Positions 25,953 to 34,705 of a stretch of 64,000 nucleotides of DNA are shown piece by piece. Position numbers and translations under genes: made by a program. Below the pieces are notes generated by a model. It saw nothing but the letters and a program-made list of their open reading frames with translations. It did no database searches and had not been told where the DNA came from. The stretch lies in assembly GCA_947500575.1 (NCBI GenBank), contig CANMSI010000002.1, positions 434,001-498,000 on the forward strand, read 5' to 3'. Each line of letters begins with the position of its first letter. The stretch's first letter is position 1. The stretch is from an uncultured Flavobacteriaceae bacterium (GTDB taxonomy: Bacteria; Bacteroidota; Bacteroidia; Flavobacteriales; Flavobacteriaceae).

Positions 25953-26936
25953 TTAATCTGAGTAATTTAGGTCTAATTCCACGCTGAAGCTTGTTTCATC
26001 AGCATGTATACGAAGGCTGTGTTTCTCTGGATACATTAATGTCAGACGTTTTTTAACATTTTGCAAACCAATCCCATTATTGCTTTTTTCCAAATCATTT
26101 CCATTTAGATAGGCATTATCTATACTATTCTCGCATCTAAATAGTAAATGATTATTTTTTTCTTCAATAGCAACGTAAACATGGTTTTTCTTTTCATTTG
26201 AATTTCCCAAATGCTTAAAAGCATTCTCAACAAACACAATGAGGAGCATGGGTGCAATTTTTTTTGAAGAGAGGTTTCCGGTCTTGTTCATTTGAATATC
26301 TGTGGTGTTTTCGAGCCTAATTTTTTCCAAAGACATATAATTCTCTAAATACGAAATTTCCTTTTCTAAAGAAACCAATGTTTCTCTAGTTTCATACAGG
26401 CTATATCGTAACAAATCTGATAATTTCAGCATTAAAGCTGGTAATTTATCCGATTTAACCACAGACAAGCCATATAAGTTATTTAGGGTATTGAATAGAA
26501 AATGAGGGTTTAGCTGCCCTTTTAACAATTTTAATTCCGCTTCCTTCTCATGTTGTCTCCTAGTAAAACTATCCCGAGCTATTTTTAAGGCTGAGGCAAA
26601 TACCATGGATAAAACCATAATTCCCAGAAAATTAATATACATATTCAAATCACAAATCTGCTCTGCAACATAACATATAAGTAATACTGAAATTGCGGTA
26701 AAGACCAATACATTGAGAACAAATAGCATCCCAAAAACAAATGCTTTTTTTCTTAAAAATGGAAGAATAAGCAGGTTGTTAATATAAACAGATGGGGCTA
26801 ATAATGCAATGGCGAAAACAGCCGTTAGCACCCTATTTTCTGATTGAATAGCCGTTAATAGAATTAAAAACAGGAAAAACCAGATAAAGATGTTCTGTAT
26901 AATTCTATTATCAACCCATGTATCTAATCTAGACAT
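25953..26936 (-). CDS. LytS/YpdA-like sensor histidine kinase
   Basis: A 327-residue kinase with four membrane helices (about 12-115), a short linker, the phospho-acceptor motif 'LLKGQLNPHFLFNTLNNLYGL' and an ATPase domain (VFVENAFKHLG, GIGLQNVKKRL). It carries no extracellular domain. It is encoded first in the operon with the S41 peptidase (11 bases) and the LytTR regulator. A TAGTTTTG -7 element at 26959-26966 overlaps a CAAAAC/GTTTTG inverted repeat (26959-26974), a possible autoregulatory site. Confidence 0.92.
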   Translation of the reverse strand: MSRLDTWVDNRIIQNIFIWFFLFLILLTAIQSENRVLTAVFAIALLAPSVYINNLLILPFLRKKAFVFGMLFVLNVLVFTAISVLLICYVAEQICDLNMYINFLGIMVLSMVFASALKIARDSFTRRQHEKEAELKLLKGQLNPHFLFNTLNNLYGLSVVKSDKLPALMLKLSDLLRYSLYETRETLVSLEKEISYLENYMSLEKIRLENTTDIQMNKTGNLSSKKIAPMLLIVFVENAFKHLGNSNEKKNHVYVAIEEKNNHLLFRCENSIDNAYLNGNDLEKSNNGIGLQNVKKRLTLMYPEKHSLRIHADETSFSVELDLNYSD

Positions 26937-26958
26937 TCTGTTGCTATTATAATTGATC

Positions 26959-26974
26959 CAAAACTAGCGTTTTG
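26959..26974 (-). promoter_or_regulatory. -7 element inside an inverted repeat before the kinase operon
   Basis: TAGTTTTG on the minus strand (26959-26966) matches TAnnTTTG. The same bases form CAAAAC-TAGC-GTTTTG, a 6-bp inverted repeat through 26974. It lies 22 bases before the start codon of the kinase. This is suggestive of an operator, not proven. Confidence 0.35.
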
Positions 26975-27109
26975 TTGGTCAGCTTTTATATTTAGATGAT
27001 AAAAGATAGCTTTTTCTATTTGTACGGAACTCTTTTAGTGATAAAGGACATTTTAACGCTTATCCTGAGAATGGATGTGTTGATCATTCTTTCTTTTTAA
27101 TAAGAAGCT

Positions 27110-27126
27110 TTTGATAGAGTTTTGGG
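27110..27126 (+). promoter_or_regulatory. 17-base motif shared with 6971-6987
   Basis: TTTGATAGAGTTTTGGG, 47 bases upstream of the ATG at 27174 and identical to the copy before the secreted gene at 7012. A small hairpin AGGGTA-CTTC-TACCCT follows at 27142-27157, close to the translation start. Confidence 0.4.
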
Positions 27127-27173
27127 TGTATTACAATTGTAAGGGTACTTCTACCCTACTTAAACCATTAAAA

Positions 27174-28040
27174 ATGATACACTTAGAAATACAGAATGTG
27201 TCTAAACGTTACGCCAGAAATAAGTACGGGATAAAAGACTTTACAATGCAAATAGAAAAGGGGATTCTAGGATTATTAGGTCCTAATGGAGCAGGAAAAT
27301 CTACCTTGCTTAAGATGATTGCTACGGTACATAAACCCAGTAGCGGCATTATTAGCTTGAATAAAAATAATATTGTACAAGACCCCAATTATATGCGTAA
27401 ACAGTTAGGTTTCTTACCACAAGATTTTGGTGTGTATCCTAACTTAAATGCTTTCGAATTTTTAAGGTATATGGGTGCCATGAAAGGGGTTGGTGGTCCT
27501 CCGTTACATGAACGAATTAATCAACTATTAGAGGGTTTAAATTTAATGGAAGCGGCTAAAAAGCCAATTGGTAGTTATTCTGGGGGTATGAAGCAACGCG
27601 TTGGAATTGCACAAGCATTATTGAATAACCCCAAAATTATCATTTTTGATGAACCTACGGTAGGTTTAGATCCAGAGGAACGGGTACGTTTTAGAAATCT
27701 AATCTCAGATCTTGCCAATGACTGCATTGTTATTTTATCATCCCACATCGTTTCTGATATAGACACCATTGCAGATAAAGTAGCTATCATGAAAAACGGA
27801 TCGCTCATTTCTTATGGAAATCAAGATCAAATGGTTCAAAATGTCACCAATCGGGTATTCGAAACTAGTATCGAAAAAGAGCATTTGTCAAGTTTCAAAT
27901 TTCAGCATACCGTTGTGAGCACCATGCGAAAAGATGGAAAACTATTGGTGCGTTTTATAGCAGATCAACCAATGGAGAATGCCATTAATCAAAAACCCAA
28001 TTTGGAAGATGCCTATTTATATTTAACAAAGAAGAAGTAA
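27174..28040 (+). CDS. ABC transporter ATP-binding protein
   Basis: The ATG at 27174 (MIHLEIQNVSKRYARNKYG) is the start used here; a longer frame from a TTG at 27111 is not family-like. The 288-residue protein has Walker A (GPNGAGKST), Q-loop (LPQDFGVYPNL), the signature YSGGMKQRVG, Walker B (IIIFDEPTVGLD) and the H-loop (LSSHIV). It belongs to the ABC-2/antibiotic-exporter branch. The permease begins one base after its stop, so both are one unit. The operon is divergent to a kinase/peptidase/LytTR regulator set, a layout common for antimicrobial-peptide or stress exporters. Confidence 0.95.
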   Translation: MIHLEIQNVSKRYARNKYGIKDFTMQIEKGILGLLGPNGAGKSTLLKMIATVHKPSSGIISLNKNNIVQDPNYMRKQLGFLPQDFGVYPNLNAFEFLRYMGAMKGVGGPPLHERINQLLEGLNLMEAAKKPIGSYSGGMKQRVGIAQALLNNPKIIIFDEPTVGLDPEERVRFRNLISDLANDCIVILSSHIVSDIDTIADKVAIMKNGSLISYGNQDQMVQNVTNRVFETSIEKEHLSSFKFQHTVVSTMRKDGKLLVRFIADQPMENAINQKPNLEDAYLYLTKKK

Positions 28041-28041
28041 G

Positions 28042-29589
28042 ATGAAACCATTTTTAACCATCATAAAATCGGATTATTTACAACGTACAAGAAGTTATAG
28101 CTTTTTAATTACTCTTTGTGCAAGCTTAGCCATTGCCTATACCTTTGTTCCAGAACCAAATGCCAGTTATTCTACAATTCGAATTGCAGATCATGTAGGG
28201 TATTATAATTCGGCGTGGTTTGGCTATGTAACAGCTATTATGACCAGTATTTTTTTATCTCTTATTGGCTTTTACTTAGTGAATAGCGGTATTAAGAAAG
28301 ATATTGAAACTAAGGTTGGGCAGATTGTGGCGGCTACTCCAATTTCCAATTTCAAGTATTTGTGTGCAAAAGTGTTAAGCAATTTTCTGGTTTTACTATC
28401 CATTGTTTTGATAGTTTTTGTGATGAGTTTAGTACTCTTTATGCTATATAATGATGGTTACCCATTGGAGCTCGTTCAATTTATAAAGCCCTATACCTTT
28501 ATAACACTTCCCGCAATGTTTTTTATTGCAGTTATAGCGGTAGTCTTTGAAGTGTTCTTAGGAAAATTCTCCATACTACAAAACATAGGATTCTTCTTTT
28601 TGTATACCACTTTAATGGTGTCTACTCCCTCCAACGAATCTTATTTTTCTTTGGATGTTTTTGGAAGTAAGATTGTAATGCATCAACTTGAAGGACAGGT
28701 AAGAGTACTTACTAAAAAAGATAAAAGCACGGATTTAAGCATTGGTTATGTAATAGGCAATACAAATGATACTAAAAGATTTCTTTTCAAAGGCATGGAT
28801 TTCCCTAGATCCTTTATTATGAGTCGATTTCTATTATTCGCAATCGGTATTGGATTCATAACATTGATTTCTCCATTCTTCCATCGATTTAATGTGAAAG
28901 AGCGGAATGCTAAAAAGAAATTAACACCGTCCATACAAACACAACTCATTACCCCTGAAATTCGTTTAACAAAATTACCCATACCGCAAATAAATTATAG
29001 TGTATGGCCCATTTTTAAAACAGAATTTAAACTACTTGTCAGAAAAGGGAAAAGATGGGTTTGGTTCTTTAATCTTATAGGTATGCTATTATTGGCACTA
29101 CTTCCTTTAAAAATTGCACATCAAATGGTACTGCCCATCTTATGGTTTTTACAAGTTGGGAGGTTATCCGACTTAACTACAAAAGAAGCAGCTAACAGAG
29201 TTCATTACTTTGTATTCAGTTCCTATAAACCTCTTAGTAGATTATTCGTATCAAAGGTGTTTGCTGCCATAATGCTGATGATATGTTTAGCACTTCCTTT
29301 AATTATTAGGCAAGGGCTTTTAGCGAATGTATGTGCTATTATTACCATTCTTCTTGGCAGCATATTTATAGTGGTATTTGCTGTCTTTTTAGGAATGGTA
29401 TCCAAAGGCAAAAAACTATTTGAAGTCCTATTCTTTATGATCACCTATGCGAATATGAACAGTATTCCATTTGCAGATTATTTTGGTGGATTGGAACACC
29501 AAACATCTTATTTCACTGGATTACTGATTCTTGTGATGGTTCTAGGAGGGTTAAGTGTTTTTTTAAGGACCTATGAACTTAAAAAATAA
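28042..29589 (+). CDS. ABC-2-type transporter permease
   Basis: A 515-residue polytopic protein with about 12 hydrophobic segments in two halves separated by a polar region (about 285-325). The N-terminal part carries a large extracytoplasmic-looking loop (PEPNASYSTIRIADHVGYYN). 'IKKDIETKVGQIVAATPISNFKYLCAKVLSN' is typical of the cytoplasmic loops of ABC-2 exporters. It starts one base after the ATPase gene. Two permease halves fused in one chain with one ATPase would give a homodimeric-ATPase exporter. The substrate is unknown. Regulation by the divergent LytTR system is inferred. Confidence 0.92.
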   Translation: MKPFLTIIKSDYLQRTRSYSFLITLCASLAIAYTFVPEPNASYSTIRIADHVGYYNSAWFGYVTAIMTSIFLSLIGFYLVNSGIKKDIETKVGQIVAATPISNFKYLCAKVLSNFLVLLSIVLIVFVMSLVLFMLYNDGYPLELVQFIKPYTFITLPAMFFIAVIAVVFEVFLGKFSILQNIGFFFLYTTLMVSTPSNESYFSLDVFGSKIVMHQLEGQVRVLTKKDKSTDLSIGYVIGNTNDTKRFLFKGMDFPRSFIMSRFLLFAIGIGFITLISPFFHRFNVKERNAKKKLTPSIQTQLITPEIRLTKLPIPQINYSVWPIFKTEFKLLVRKGKRWVWFFNLIGMLLLALLPLKIAHQMVLPILWFLQVGRLSDLTTKEAANRVHYFVFSSYKPLSRLFVSKVFAAIMLMICLALPLIIRQGLLANVCAIITILLGSIFIVVFAVFLGMVSKGKKLFEVLFFMITYANMNSIPFADYFGGLEHQTSYFTGLLILVMVLGGLSVFLRTYELKK

Positions 29590-29673
29590 GCATCATCAAT
29601 TTATACCCTATAAAAAACTTGTGAAAGAATATTTAATCGTACTTTTTATATAATTAAATTTATAAAAAAAAGT

Positions 29674-30240
29674 ATGCGACGTTATTTAGGTAATTTCTTT
29701 GTCTCTATTGATCAGTTAGGAAATGTAATAGCGGGTGGCAACCCCGACAATACGATATCTTCTCGTGTAGGCTTTTATAACCAACATAATACTACAGGTG
29801 AAAAGGCACCCTGGCAGTGGAGGCTTTTTGAAAAAATCATCAATTTTTCCTTTTGGCCCATTGATGGAGAAGGCCATTACCATGAAGCTTTTCATAACGA
29901 TGCTGGGGAGGAGTTTGATCCAAACACTAAAAACATCTTAGTTGCCGTTCTGGCCGCTGCAATCATTATTCCAAGCTGTTTATTGATTAGCATTCTTTTA
30001 TACCTATTGTATCTATTTGGAATTGTTTCCCCTAAACATATTGATAGAAATAAAAACATACAAAAACGATTACATCTAGCGAAAGCTAAATTAGAAGGAA
30101 CACTTCATGAGTTGAATGAACATCCAGTAATCATTGATAATGAATTAAAAGTGGCTTCTGAAGAAACCATTAGTGCTGCAAATGAGGTATACGACAAAAT
30201 TAACGGGATGCTTAATTTAAAAAAGCGTTTGGGTAATTAA
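29674..30240 (+). CDS. Membrane protein of unknown function with a phage-type N-terminal motif
   Basis: A 188-residue protein. Its N-terminus reads 'MRRYLGNFFVSIDQLGNVIAGG', followed by 'PDNTISSRVGF' and an aromatic 'WQWRLFEKIINFSFWP..GHYHEAF' block. This resembles the N-terminal layout of small proteins I know from phages and prophages (D-x-L-x-N-x-x-x-G-G-x-P-x-x-T-I-S-S-R). A strong membrane segment pair spans about 88-115, and the C-terminal 65 residues are a coiled coil-prone helix. The function is unknown. It follows the permease by 84 bases on the same strand, so it may or may not belong to that operon. The similarity is from memory of the pattern. Confidence 0.7.
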   Translation: MRRYLGNFFVSIDQLGNVIAGGNPDNTISSRVGFYNQHNTTGEKAPWQWRLFEKIINFSFWPIDGEGHYHEAFHNDAGEEFDPNTKNILVAVLAAAIIIPSCLLISILLYLLYLFGIVSPKHIDRNKNIQKRLHLAKAKLEGTLHELNEHPVIIDNELKVASEETISAANEVYDKINGMLNLKKRLGN

Positions 30241-30359
30241 TCTTATTTTTATGAAGCTTTAGAAATGCTAAACAGCGTGTATAAAAAGTGTATTTTAAGT
30301 ACCAATCATGGAAGTTGTAAATTTTATAAGATCAAGTAAAAAAGCTACTTTCGTTTAGC

Positions 30360-31235
30360 ATGAAACTGAATCCAACAAAAATCATAACCTACTTAAAAGA
30401 ACCTTATCCATATTACTATAACAACCAAGGTCGACTCATTTTAGTATTAACGCTTATTTCGCTTTTGGGCTTTTGTTTCTCATATTTTTTTGAACCTTTT
30501 ATCGTAAATACTGCAGAGCATAAGATTAAATCGATCTACATTTTAATTATTCATGCCTTTATTCCTTTTCCACTTGCCTATATCTTTTTTAGATCATTGA
30601 ATAGGTATATAAAGGATGAAACTGGCTGGACGTTGGGAAAGGAAATCCTTAGTTTATCTCTGATTATTTTAATCATTGGTATTGTCAATTTTTTAATTCG
30701 TGATTTCATTTATACCAATCCAGATAACTGGTCTTTTCGCTATTTTTGGGAAGAAATTCGCAATACCTTTTTAGTAGGATTTCTTTTATTAGTCATTGTA
30801 TTGCCTTTAAATCTGGAAAGACTTATAAATAAGCATAAAACAAGTATCACTAAAATTGTAGATCGAAGATTACCAACCTCTAGTGACTACATATATTCGG
30901 TAAAAGATGCGCTATCCAATGAGTTATTTGAATTAAAAGCGGAGAATTTTCTTTTTGCAAAAGTAGAGGGCAATTATACAGAAGTATTCACTTCATCAGA
31001 TGAGGGTATTCATAAAAAATTGGTCAGAGTAACGCTAAAAGAATTGGAGGAACAGCTAAAATATAATCCGCAAATTTATAAAACTCATCGTTCCTATCTC
31101 GTACATCTAAATACCATAACTGCCATTTCTGGAAATGCCCAAGGGTATCAATTACAACTGAAAAATTGTCCCTATACCGTTCCCGTTTCACGTTCGCATA
31201 TTAAAAAATTTAATGCCGTTTACGCCCAACTATAA
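30360..31235 (+). CDS. Membrane-anchored LytTR transcriptional regulator
   Basis: A 291-residue protein with four membrane helices (about 25-155) and a C-terminal LytTR DNA-binding domain (about 185-291: FLFAKVEGNYTEVFTSSDEG, YKTHRSYLVHLNTITAI, YTVPVSRSHIKKF). There is no receiver domain, so it works as a one-component regulator that senses at the membrane. It is the third LytTR protein in the window. The acyltransferase at 31332 follows after 96 bases in the same direction and is the nearest likely target. A TACTTTCG (one mismatch to TAnnTTTG) lies at 30346-30353, directly before the start. Confidence 0.9.
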   Translation: MKLNPTKIITYLKEPYPYYYNNQGRLILVLTLISLLGFCFSYFFEPFIVNTAEHKIKSIYILIIHAFIPFPLAYIFFRSLNRYIKDETGWTLGKEILSLSLIILIIGIVNFLIRDFIYTNPDNWSFRYFWEEIRNTFLVGFLLLVIVLPLNLERLINKHKTSITKIVDRRLPTSSDYIYSVKDALSNELFELKAENFLFAKVEGNYTEVFTSSDEGIHKKLVRVTLKELEEQLKYNPQIYKTHRSYLVHLNTITAISGNAQGYQLQLKNCPYTVPVSRSHIKKFNAVYAQL

Positions 31236-31331
31236 GTGGTGAGCATGTATTTGGTCACTTCTATTTGTCACTGATCACAAAATACACGGTTGCAATACTC
31301 TTATTTTTAAGTTTACTCTAGAACGAAAAAA

Positions 31332-32453
31332 ATGATTGTTTTGCTAGAAAAAAAAAGAAGGTACGATTTAGATTGGCTCCGTGTAATAACCATAATAGCA
31401 GTATACTTACACCACGTAGGCATGCCTTTTAATGGAGACCATTTTCACATCATGAATGCACAATCTAGTAAAATACTAGATGATGTCATGGTATTTTTTG
31501 AGCAATTTAGATTGCCATTACTATTTTTAATATCTGGTACAGGAACCATGTACGCCTTTTCTAAAAGAACTTGGTTCCAGTTTGTAAAAGAACGAAGTAG
31601 ACGCTTACTAATTCCCTTGTGCTTCGGCATTATTTTCATTGTCCCTCCACAGACCTTTTTTGAGCATACGGACAAGTATTCCTCTTATTTAGATATTTAT
31701 AAAAATGCTGCATTTGAAGTAAACCACCTCTGGTTCATAGAAAACTTATTTATCATGTCCCTGTTTTCTATACCCATAATTCTATTTCTAAAGTCTATGA
31801 AATCGGTCCGCTTAAAAAATACTATTGAGTCCATTTCAAACAAAAAATATGGAGTCTTACTTGGTTTAATTCCATTAGGAATCATTACCATTTTATTAAA
31901 AAAAATTGATCCAAGCGATTCAAAGGATATCACCAATTTATCTTCTACATTTTACTATGGGTATTTCTTTATTGCTGGAATGCTGTTTGCATCGTCAAAG
32001 CATCTATGGAATCATCTAAAGTTTCATCGAAAATTCAATTTTAGATGCTGTAGTATAAGTGTAATGCTATTCTATGGATATTACTTTATACCAAATAATC
32101 TAATTGCTCCTTATTTTTCGATAGATGTGCGATGGTCTATTTGGTACGCTGTATGTGCTCTTGTTAGTTGGACCCTAATAACATCCATACTGGGTTATGC
32201 TCAGATTTGGTTAAATAAAGAAAGTCTAATACTTAGGCGTGCTAACGAAGCCATTTACCCTTTCTATATTTTACATCAGACCATTATTGTAGTGTTTGGT
32301 TATTACATTATTCAATACAACTGGAACATTGGATCTAAAATAATTCTATTAATTTTTACCAGCTTTCCTATCATAATCCTTGTGTATAGATACCTAATCT
32401 ATCCCTATAACATACCGAGAATACTCTTTGGAATGAAAAAGAAAGAAGTGTAA
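31332..32453 (+). CDS. Acyltransferase 3 family membrane protein
   Basis: A 373-residue protein with about ten membrane segments. The family start motif 'RRYDLDWLRVITIIAVYLHHVGMPF' with the catalytic-type His is clear, as are the 'LPLLFLISGTGTMYAFSKRTW..FVKERSRRLLIPL' and 'NEAIYPFYILHQTIIVVFGYYI' blocks. These proteins transfer acyl groups to polysaccharides, lipid A or glucans at the inner membrane (MdoC-like). The substrate cannot be assigned. Upstream is a LytTR membrane regulator, so regulated surface modification is a reasonable inference. Confidence 0.9.
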   Translation: MIVLLEKKRRYDLDWLRVITIIAVYLHHVGMPFNGDHFHIMNAQSSKILDDVMVFFEQFRLPLLFLISGTGTMYAFSKRTWFQFVKERSRRLLIPLCFGIIFIVPPQTFFEHTDKYSSYLDIYKNAAFEVNHLWFIENLFIMSLFSIPIILFLKSMKSVRLKNTIESISNKKYGVLLGLIPLGIITILLKKIDPSDSKDITNLSSTFYYGYFFIAGMLFASSKHLWNHLKFHRKFNFRCCSISVMLFYGYYFIPNNLIAPYFSIDVRWSIWYAVCALVSWTLITSILGYAQIWLNKESLILRRANEAIYPFYILHQTIIVVFGYYIIQYNWNIGSKIILLIFTSFPIIILVYRYLIYPYNIPRILFGMKKKEV

Positions 32454-32496
32454 TACAAATTTGGGCTGGTGAGCAAAGTATCCGTAAGATATATAG

Positions 32497-33018
32497 CTAT
32501 AAAGGACGTACGTTCCCCGTATACGTAACCGCCTCACGATTTTGTTTAGAGACCTTTAGCTCTGAACCATCATCTAGGCTATGTTTGATGAAAAAATAGT
32601 ACCGAATGCCTTTAATTCTGCATTCAAAGCGTACCGTTACACTATTCTTATTTATTTGATTGACTAAGATGAAATTTTCAAGTGCTCCTTCATCACGAAT
32701 ACGGGTTCGTGTATTGCTATTGTCTAGCCAATCTAACTCCTGTACTCTAACTGTCTTATTTTCAATATTGAGATATCCACCAGTAGCATTTTGAGAAACC
32801 GCCGGTATTTTAATTGATTTGGTTTGAAAAGCAAAACTAGTATCTATCAGAGCTTGCTTTTGGGCTTCAAACCGCTGCAATAACCTTTCTTGCTTTTTGG
32901 ACTTTTTTGATTTCCCTACTTGCGCTGACGTACTGTGAACGCTAAGAATAACTAATAGTCCCATAACCACAGGACACAAGCTACTTAACAAACCCTTTCT
33001 TTGTATCGCTAACTTCAA
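32497..33018 (-). CDS. DUF4251-like secreted protein (TTG start)
   Basis: A 173-residue protein whose first codon in frame after the upstream stop is a TTG at 33016-33018. An ATG that would keep a good signal peptide is absent, so TTG is probably used. The signal peptide is MKLAIQRKGLLSS..GLLVILSVHSTSAQ. A Lys-rich segment (KSKKSKKQERLLQRF) and a beta domain follow (GYLNIENKTVRVQELDW... to EAVTYTGNVRPL). The order resembles DUF4251, a beta-rich periplasmic family of Bacteroidetes, although the usual LPY motif is missing. No reaction is known. It is convergent with the acyltransferase, 43 bases apart. Confidence 0.68.
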   Translation of the reverse strand: MKLAIQRKGLLSSLCPVVMGLLVILSVHSTSAQVGKSKKSKKQERLLQRFEAQKQALIDTSFAFQTKSIKIPAVSQNATGGYLNIENKTVRVQELDWLDNSNTRTRIRDEGALENFILVNQINKNSVTVRFECRIKGIRYYFFIKHSLDDGSELKVSKQNREAVTYTGNVRPL

Positions 33019-33071
33019 TAGTTTAACTTTTAATATGAAACATAATTATAGAAAGATACAAAATAGAAAAT

Positions 33072-33101
33072 CAAAAGCTCCATGGGTATATGAAGCTTTT
33101 G
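33072..33101 (-). terminator. Intrinsic terminator after the haloperoxidase-like gene
   Basis: The arms CAAAAGCTCCAT and ATGAAGCTTTTG (one mismatch) lie 30 bases after the stop at 33131 and continue on the minus strand into a T-rich tract. It separates that gene from the DUF4251-like gene. Confidence 0.75.
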
Positions 33102-33130
33102 GTTAACAACCAACTAACCATGAAAATTAA

Positions 33131-34516
33131 TTAATTCAATATATTGTAATTGTTTACTGCTGCGGATATTTCGTAGCCAAGCCGCAAGCCTTCTGTACAA
33201 TCCATTCTTAGATGTACACCAAGAGGCACCCTAGAAAAGGCATTTTCTTCGGCCATAGCAGAAAAGGAACTAAATTGCCTTGGTGTGCCTCTGAATTCCG
33301 TTCTACCTTCATGTGAACGATCTGTAAAAGTAATAGCATCACCGAACTCACTTATAAATACCCCCGCAGCAGCAGACGCAAAAGTAGAATGCCCGGACGG
33401 ATATCCTGGAAATGATGGATTTGGCCAAAATATAAATCGATATAAATTAGTTTGAAATTCTGGGTCTATTAATTCCTGAATATAAACACTTGGTCGCATT
33501 ACCATATACTCGTATTTATCTGCCCAGGTAGATACGGCTGCATCATTTAATGAAAACCCAATTTTAAGCAATAAGGCCAAGGCTCTATCAAAGTCGAGAT
33601 CCAATTGTTCTATCAACTGGTTTGCTATTGATATTTGACGTCCAGGAGGGCTCATCATTAAGCCTTCTACATCATCTGACCAGAATTCTGCAATCCATAG
33701 ATCTTCATTATCCTCTTCTCTCGCTGCATTATTAATCTCATATACTTCATACATTGCTGCATAATACGCACTTTCAGTATCTTCGCTATAGCTCAGCGGT
33801 GGCACAACTGTGGAGGTCTCCTCTGCAGAAATAGTAAATGTTCGTACAGATTTCCAGTAAGGGAACCAAGCCCGCTCTGCATCTGCACTAAAGGTCCAAA
33901 AACCCTTCCCAGTAGGGGGCTCATAGCTTAAGGGTTGTGGATCTAAAATCTGCGCTTCTGCTTCTACATCCGTCTGACTATAAGTAATGATTCTATCTGC
34001 CACATACGTTCCCCATGCAATTGAATTTGAAATCTCAGCAGTACTTAAGCTTGTAGATAATTCATCTTCTTTTGTTGATTGTAATTCTTCAATTTTAGTG
34101 TCTATATCTACTTGGACATTATATATGAAATGATCTAGGACTAATGCATAGCAAGTATTCAGCGCTAAATTTAAATCAACATCTGCTGCCCTTTGCTCTT
34201 GATTGATAGTAAACCCAGGTAGGCGTCTATTATTTGATCTGTACACATCCATATCAGCTACAGCCGTTTCATAGGCCGCCAGATGTATATAAGCCAATGC
34301 TCTTGCGGTTGCATTGGGGCGCATACCAAAAGCATACCGATCTAACTCTAAAAAGAGTGAATTCCATTCAACAATGAGTGCTGTTGTTTCACTGGCTATG
34401 GCTGGGTTTTCTGTTGGATCTTCGTCTACTACCGTGGTATCATCATTAGAACACGATTGTATAAACAATACTGCAGAAAAAAGGACTAATAGAATTCTAA
34501 ACGAATGTGATTTCAT
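33131..34516 (-). CDS. Vanadium-dependent haloperoxidase/PAP2-type lipoprotein
   Basis: A 461-residue protein with a lipoprotein signal (VLFIQSC, Cys22). The C-terminal PAP2/vanadate pocket is clear: P-S-G-H376, S-R429 and G-V-H435 with the intervening 'HEGRTEFRGTPRQFSSFSAMAEENAF' characteristic of the vanadium haloperoxidase branch. Residues about 45-330 are the helical N-terminal half of this family. Haloperoxidases oxidise bromide, iodide or chloride with peroxide. Homologues are known in marine flavobacteria such as Zobellia. The Lys/Arg pocket residues of the P-x-W-R motif are not clearly identifiable here, so a phosphatase role is possible. It stands alone, with a terminator behind it. 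Confidence 0.85.
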   Translation of the reverse strand: MKSHSFRILLVLFSAVLFIQSCSNDDTTVVDEDPTENPAIASETTALIVEWNSLFLELDRYAFGMRPNATARALAYIHLAAYETAVADMDVYRSNNRRLPGFTINQEQRAADVDLNLALNTCYALVLDHFIYNVQVDIDTKIEELQSTKEDELSTSLSTAEISNSIAWGTYVADRIITYSQTDVEAEAQILDPQPLSYEPPTGKGFWTFSADAERAWFPYWKSVRTFTISAEETSTVVPPLSYSEDTESAYYAAMYEVYEINNAAREEDNEDLWIAEFWSDDVEGLMMSPPGRQISIANQLIEQLDLDFDRALALLLKIGFSLNDAAVSTWADKYEYMVMRPSVYIQELIDPEFQTNLYRFIFWPNPSFPGYPSGHSTFASAAAGVFISEFGDAITFTDRSHEGRTEFRGTPRQFSSFSAMAEENAFSRVPLGVHLRMDCTEGLRLGYEISAAVNNYNILN

Positions 34517-34705
34517 AATGAGGTGTATGTTTGTTCATTTATTAGAGGCTATATGTGTGGCAAGGTTTAATTACAATTATTCAAATTCAGTGAATGAACA
34601 TTATTCTTAAGTGAAAACCTAGTTTTTAACCACTTCTTAACAGCTAGTTAAGGCTGTAAATAAGGAGAATTTTATTAAATTTCAAGAAAACTATATCGTA
34701 ATTTA

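Noticed and set aside
27142-27157. Small hairpin AGGGTA-CTTC-TACCCT near the ABC start
   Set aside because: A 6-bp stem is too weak to call a riboswitch or terminator; it is mentioned with the 17-base motif only.
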